Part shown: piece after piece, positions 4,513 to 5,379 of the stretch | How positions within the stretch are numbered: the stretch's first letter is position 1 | Layout: every line of letters begins with the position of its first letter | Origin: Lamprocystis purpurea | GTDB taxonomy: Bacteria; Pseudomonadota; Gammaproteobacteria; Chromatiales; Chromatiaceae | Reading direction: 5' to 3' | Length of the DNA: 5,379 nucleotides | NCBI GenBank assembly: GCA_020718945.1 | Contig: DYRB01000237.1 | Location: 1 to 5,379 of the forward strand | Notes under the pieces: model-generated | Seen by the model: only the letters and a program-made list of their open reading frames with translations | Database searches by the model: none | Told to the model about the DNA's origin: nothing | Position numbers and translations under genes: made by a program

Positions 4513-5292
4513 ATGCTTGACCCCAACTATTTCAGCCTCGAAGGCAAGAAGGGCCTGGTCATCGGGATCGCCAACGAGCATTCCATTGCCTACGGCTGCG
4601 CGCGGGCCTTCCGCACCCTAGGGGCGGACCTGGCGGTGACCTATCTCAATGAGAAGGCCAAGCCCTACGTGGAACCCGCCGCCCAGGCGGTGGGGGCGGA
4701 GCTGTTCCTGCCCTGCGACGTCATGGTCCCGGGGGAGTTGGAGGCGGTCTTCGACGCCCTGAGCGAGCGCTGGGGCCGGCTGGACTTCGCCCTGCACTCC
4801 ATCGCCTTCGCCCCCAAGGAGGACTTGCAGGGTCGGCTGGTGGACTCCTCCGCCGAGGGCTTCGGGCTGGCCACCAACGTCTCCGCCCACTCCTTCCTGC
4901 GCATGGCCCGCCTGGCCGAGCCCCTGATGAGCGACGGCGGCTCGCTCTTCGCCATGACCTTCTTCGGCTCCCAGCGGGTGCTGCCCACCTACCACCTGAT
5001 GGGCCCCATCAAGGCGGCCCTGGAGTCGGCGGTGCGCTATACCGCCGCCGAGCTGGGACCCAAGGGCATCCGCGCCTACGCCATTTCACCGGGGCCCATG
5101 CAGACCCGTGCCGCGTCCGGGCTCAAGGGGTTCGATGTCCTGATCGAGGCCGCCCAGACCCGCGCCCCCCTGGGCCAGTTGGCGGAGATTGACGACGTGG
5201 GCGCTGTCACCGCCATGCTGGCCACCCGCACCGGGGCCATGCTCACGGGCCAGACCATCTATGTGGACGGCGGTTTCAACATCGCCGGCTGA
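4513..5292 (+). CDS. fabI: FabI-like enoyl-(acyl carrier protein/CoA) reductase
   Basis: This short-chain dehydrogenase/reductase of the FabI type has about 259 residues, the normal family length. It is cytoplasmic and reduces the 2,3 double bond of enoyl thioesters with a nicotinamide cofactor. The dinucleotide site shows GIANEHSIAYG (residues 18-28 from this start). The catalytic Tyr160-x6-Lys167 lies in YHLMGPIK, followed by ELGPKGIRAYAISPGP and, near the C-terminus, TGQTIYVDGG. The second active-site tyrosine of FabI (E. coli Tyr146, ten residues before the catalytic Tyr) is replaced by Phe150 in MTFFGSQR. Two start codons are adjacent (ATGATG, 4510-4515). GGAG at 4503-4506 is six bases from the second but only three from the first, so I chose 4513. 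Related genomes, as I recall, place a FabI paralogue beside Pta/Ack-like genes, so this may be a specialised paralogue rather than the housekeeping enzyme, possibly acting on enoyl-CoA. The reductase call is secure, but the carrier (ACP or CoA) is not. Confidence 0.9.
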   Translation: MLDPNYFSLEGKKGLVIGIANEHSIAYGCARAFRTLGADLAVTYLNEKAKPYVEPAAQAVGAELFLPCDVMVPGELEAVFDALSERWGRLDFALHSIAFAPKEDLQGRLVDSSAEGFGLATNVSAHSFLRMARLAEPLMSDGGSLFAMTFFGSQRVLPTYHLMGPIKAALESAVRYTAAELGPKGIRAYAISPGPMQTRAASGLKGFDVLIEAAQTRAPLGQLAEIDDVGAVTAMLATRTGAMLTGQTIYVDGGFNIAG

Positions 5293-5352
5293 TCCCAGCC
5301 TATTCCGATTCCAGCCCAGACCCGAATCCAAAACGCACCAGCCCGAATGCCC

Positions 5353-5357
5353 GGAGG
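5353..5357 (+). promoter_or_regulatory. Strong ribosome binding site for the right-edge gene
   Basis: GGAGG lies five bases before ATG at 5363. It is the best Shine-Dalgarno match in the window and is the main support for a gene starting there. Confidence 0.6.
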
Positions 5358-5362
5358 ACCTC

Positions 5363-5379
5363 ATGATCAACTTCCCCGA
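5363..5379 (+). CDS. Start of an unidentified gene (partial, runs off the window)
   Basis: After ATG the readable residues are M-I-N-F-P, then the window ends. The start is supported by GGAGG at 5353-5357 and lies 70 bases after the reductase stop, close enough for the same operon. Another frame from ATG at 5347 is also open to the edge, but it has no comparable ribosome site. Five residues are too few to name a product. Confidence 0.5.

Noticed and set aside
4321..4581. Minus-strand frame of 86 codons crossing the right end of the element
   Set aside because: It overlaps both the repeat and the start of the reductase gene and has no coding-like bias or motif.

Overview
This 5.4 kb window is G+C-rich, with strong third-position G/C in its genes. 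It carries four complete plus-strand genes and probable fragments of a gene at each edge. The gene set, gene order and base composition suggest a pseudomonadote. The dispersed-repeat style of the 3964-4451 element reminds me of purple sulfur bacteria (Chromatiaceae), but that placement is from memory and only moderately likely.

Layout: (1) Bases 3-182 may be the C-terminal tail of an upstream gene whose TGA overlaps the next ATG (ATGA). (2) 179-1168 encodes a ZntB/CorA-type metal transporter with the usual two C-terminal membrane helices and a GVN motif. (3) 1169-1337 is a gene-free spacer with two tandem GC-rich hairpins, a small dyad and a TGC-rich box resembling PhaR-type operators. (4) 1338-2738 encodes a fusion of a MaoC hot-dog hydratase and a phosphate acetyl/butyryltransferase. 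(5) 2749-3975, starting at GTG 10 bp downstream, encodes an acetate/butyrate-type kinase. (6) 3964-4451 is a non-coding element that is essentially one giant imperfect inverted repeat. It has 37-bp terminal inverted repeats made of CAGGATT units, several long inverted blocks, local hairpins and a perfect 34-bp palindrome at its centre. (7) 4513-5292 encodes a FabI-like enoyl reductase. (8) A new coding region appears to start at 5363, behind a strong GGAGG, and runs off the window.

The fusion, kinase and FabI genes form a coherent metabolic module: hydration/dehydration of acyl-CoA thioesters, reduction of the enoyl thioester, conversion of acyl-CoA to acyl phosphate, and ATP formation with release of a short-chain acid. 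One attractive but unproven reading is a redox-balancing, ATP-yielding route from (R)-3-hydroxyacyl-CoA, for example from polyhydroxyalkanoate turnover. The fold-back element lies between the kinase and FabI genes and supplies the kinase's last three codons and stop, so it has probably both altered the kinase C-terminus and split the transcription unit. This element is the most unusual thing in the window.
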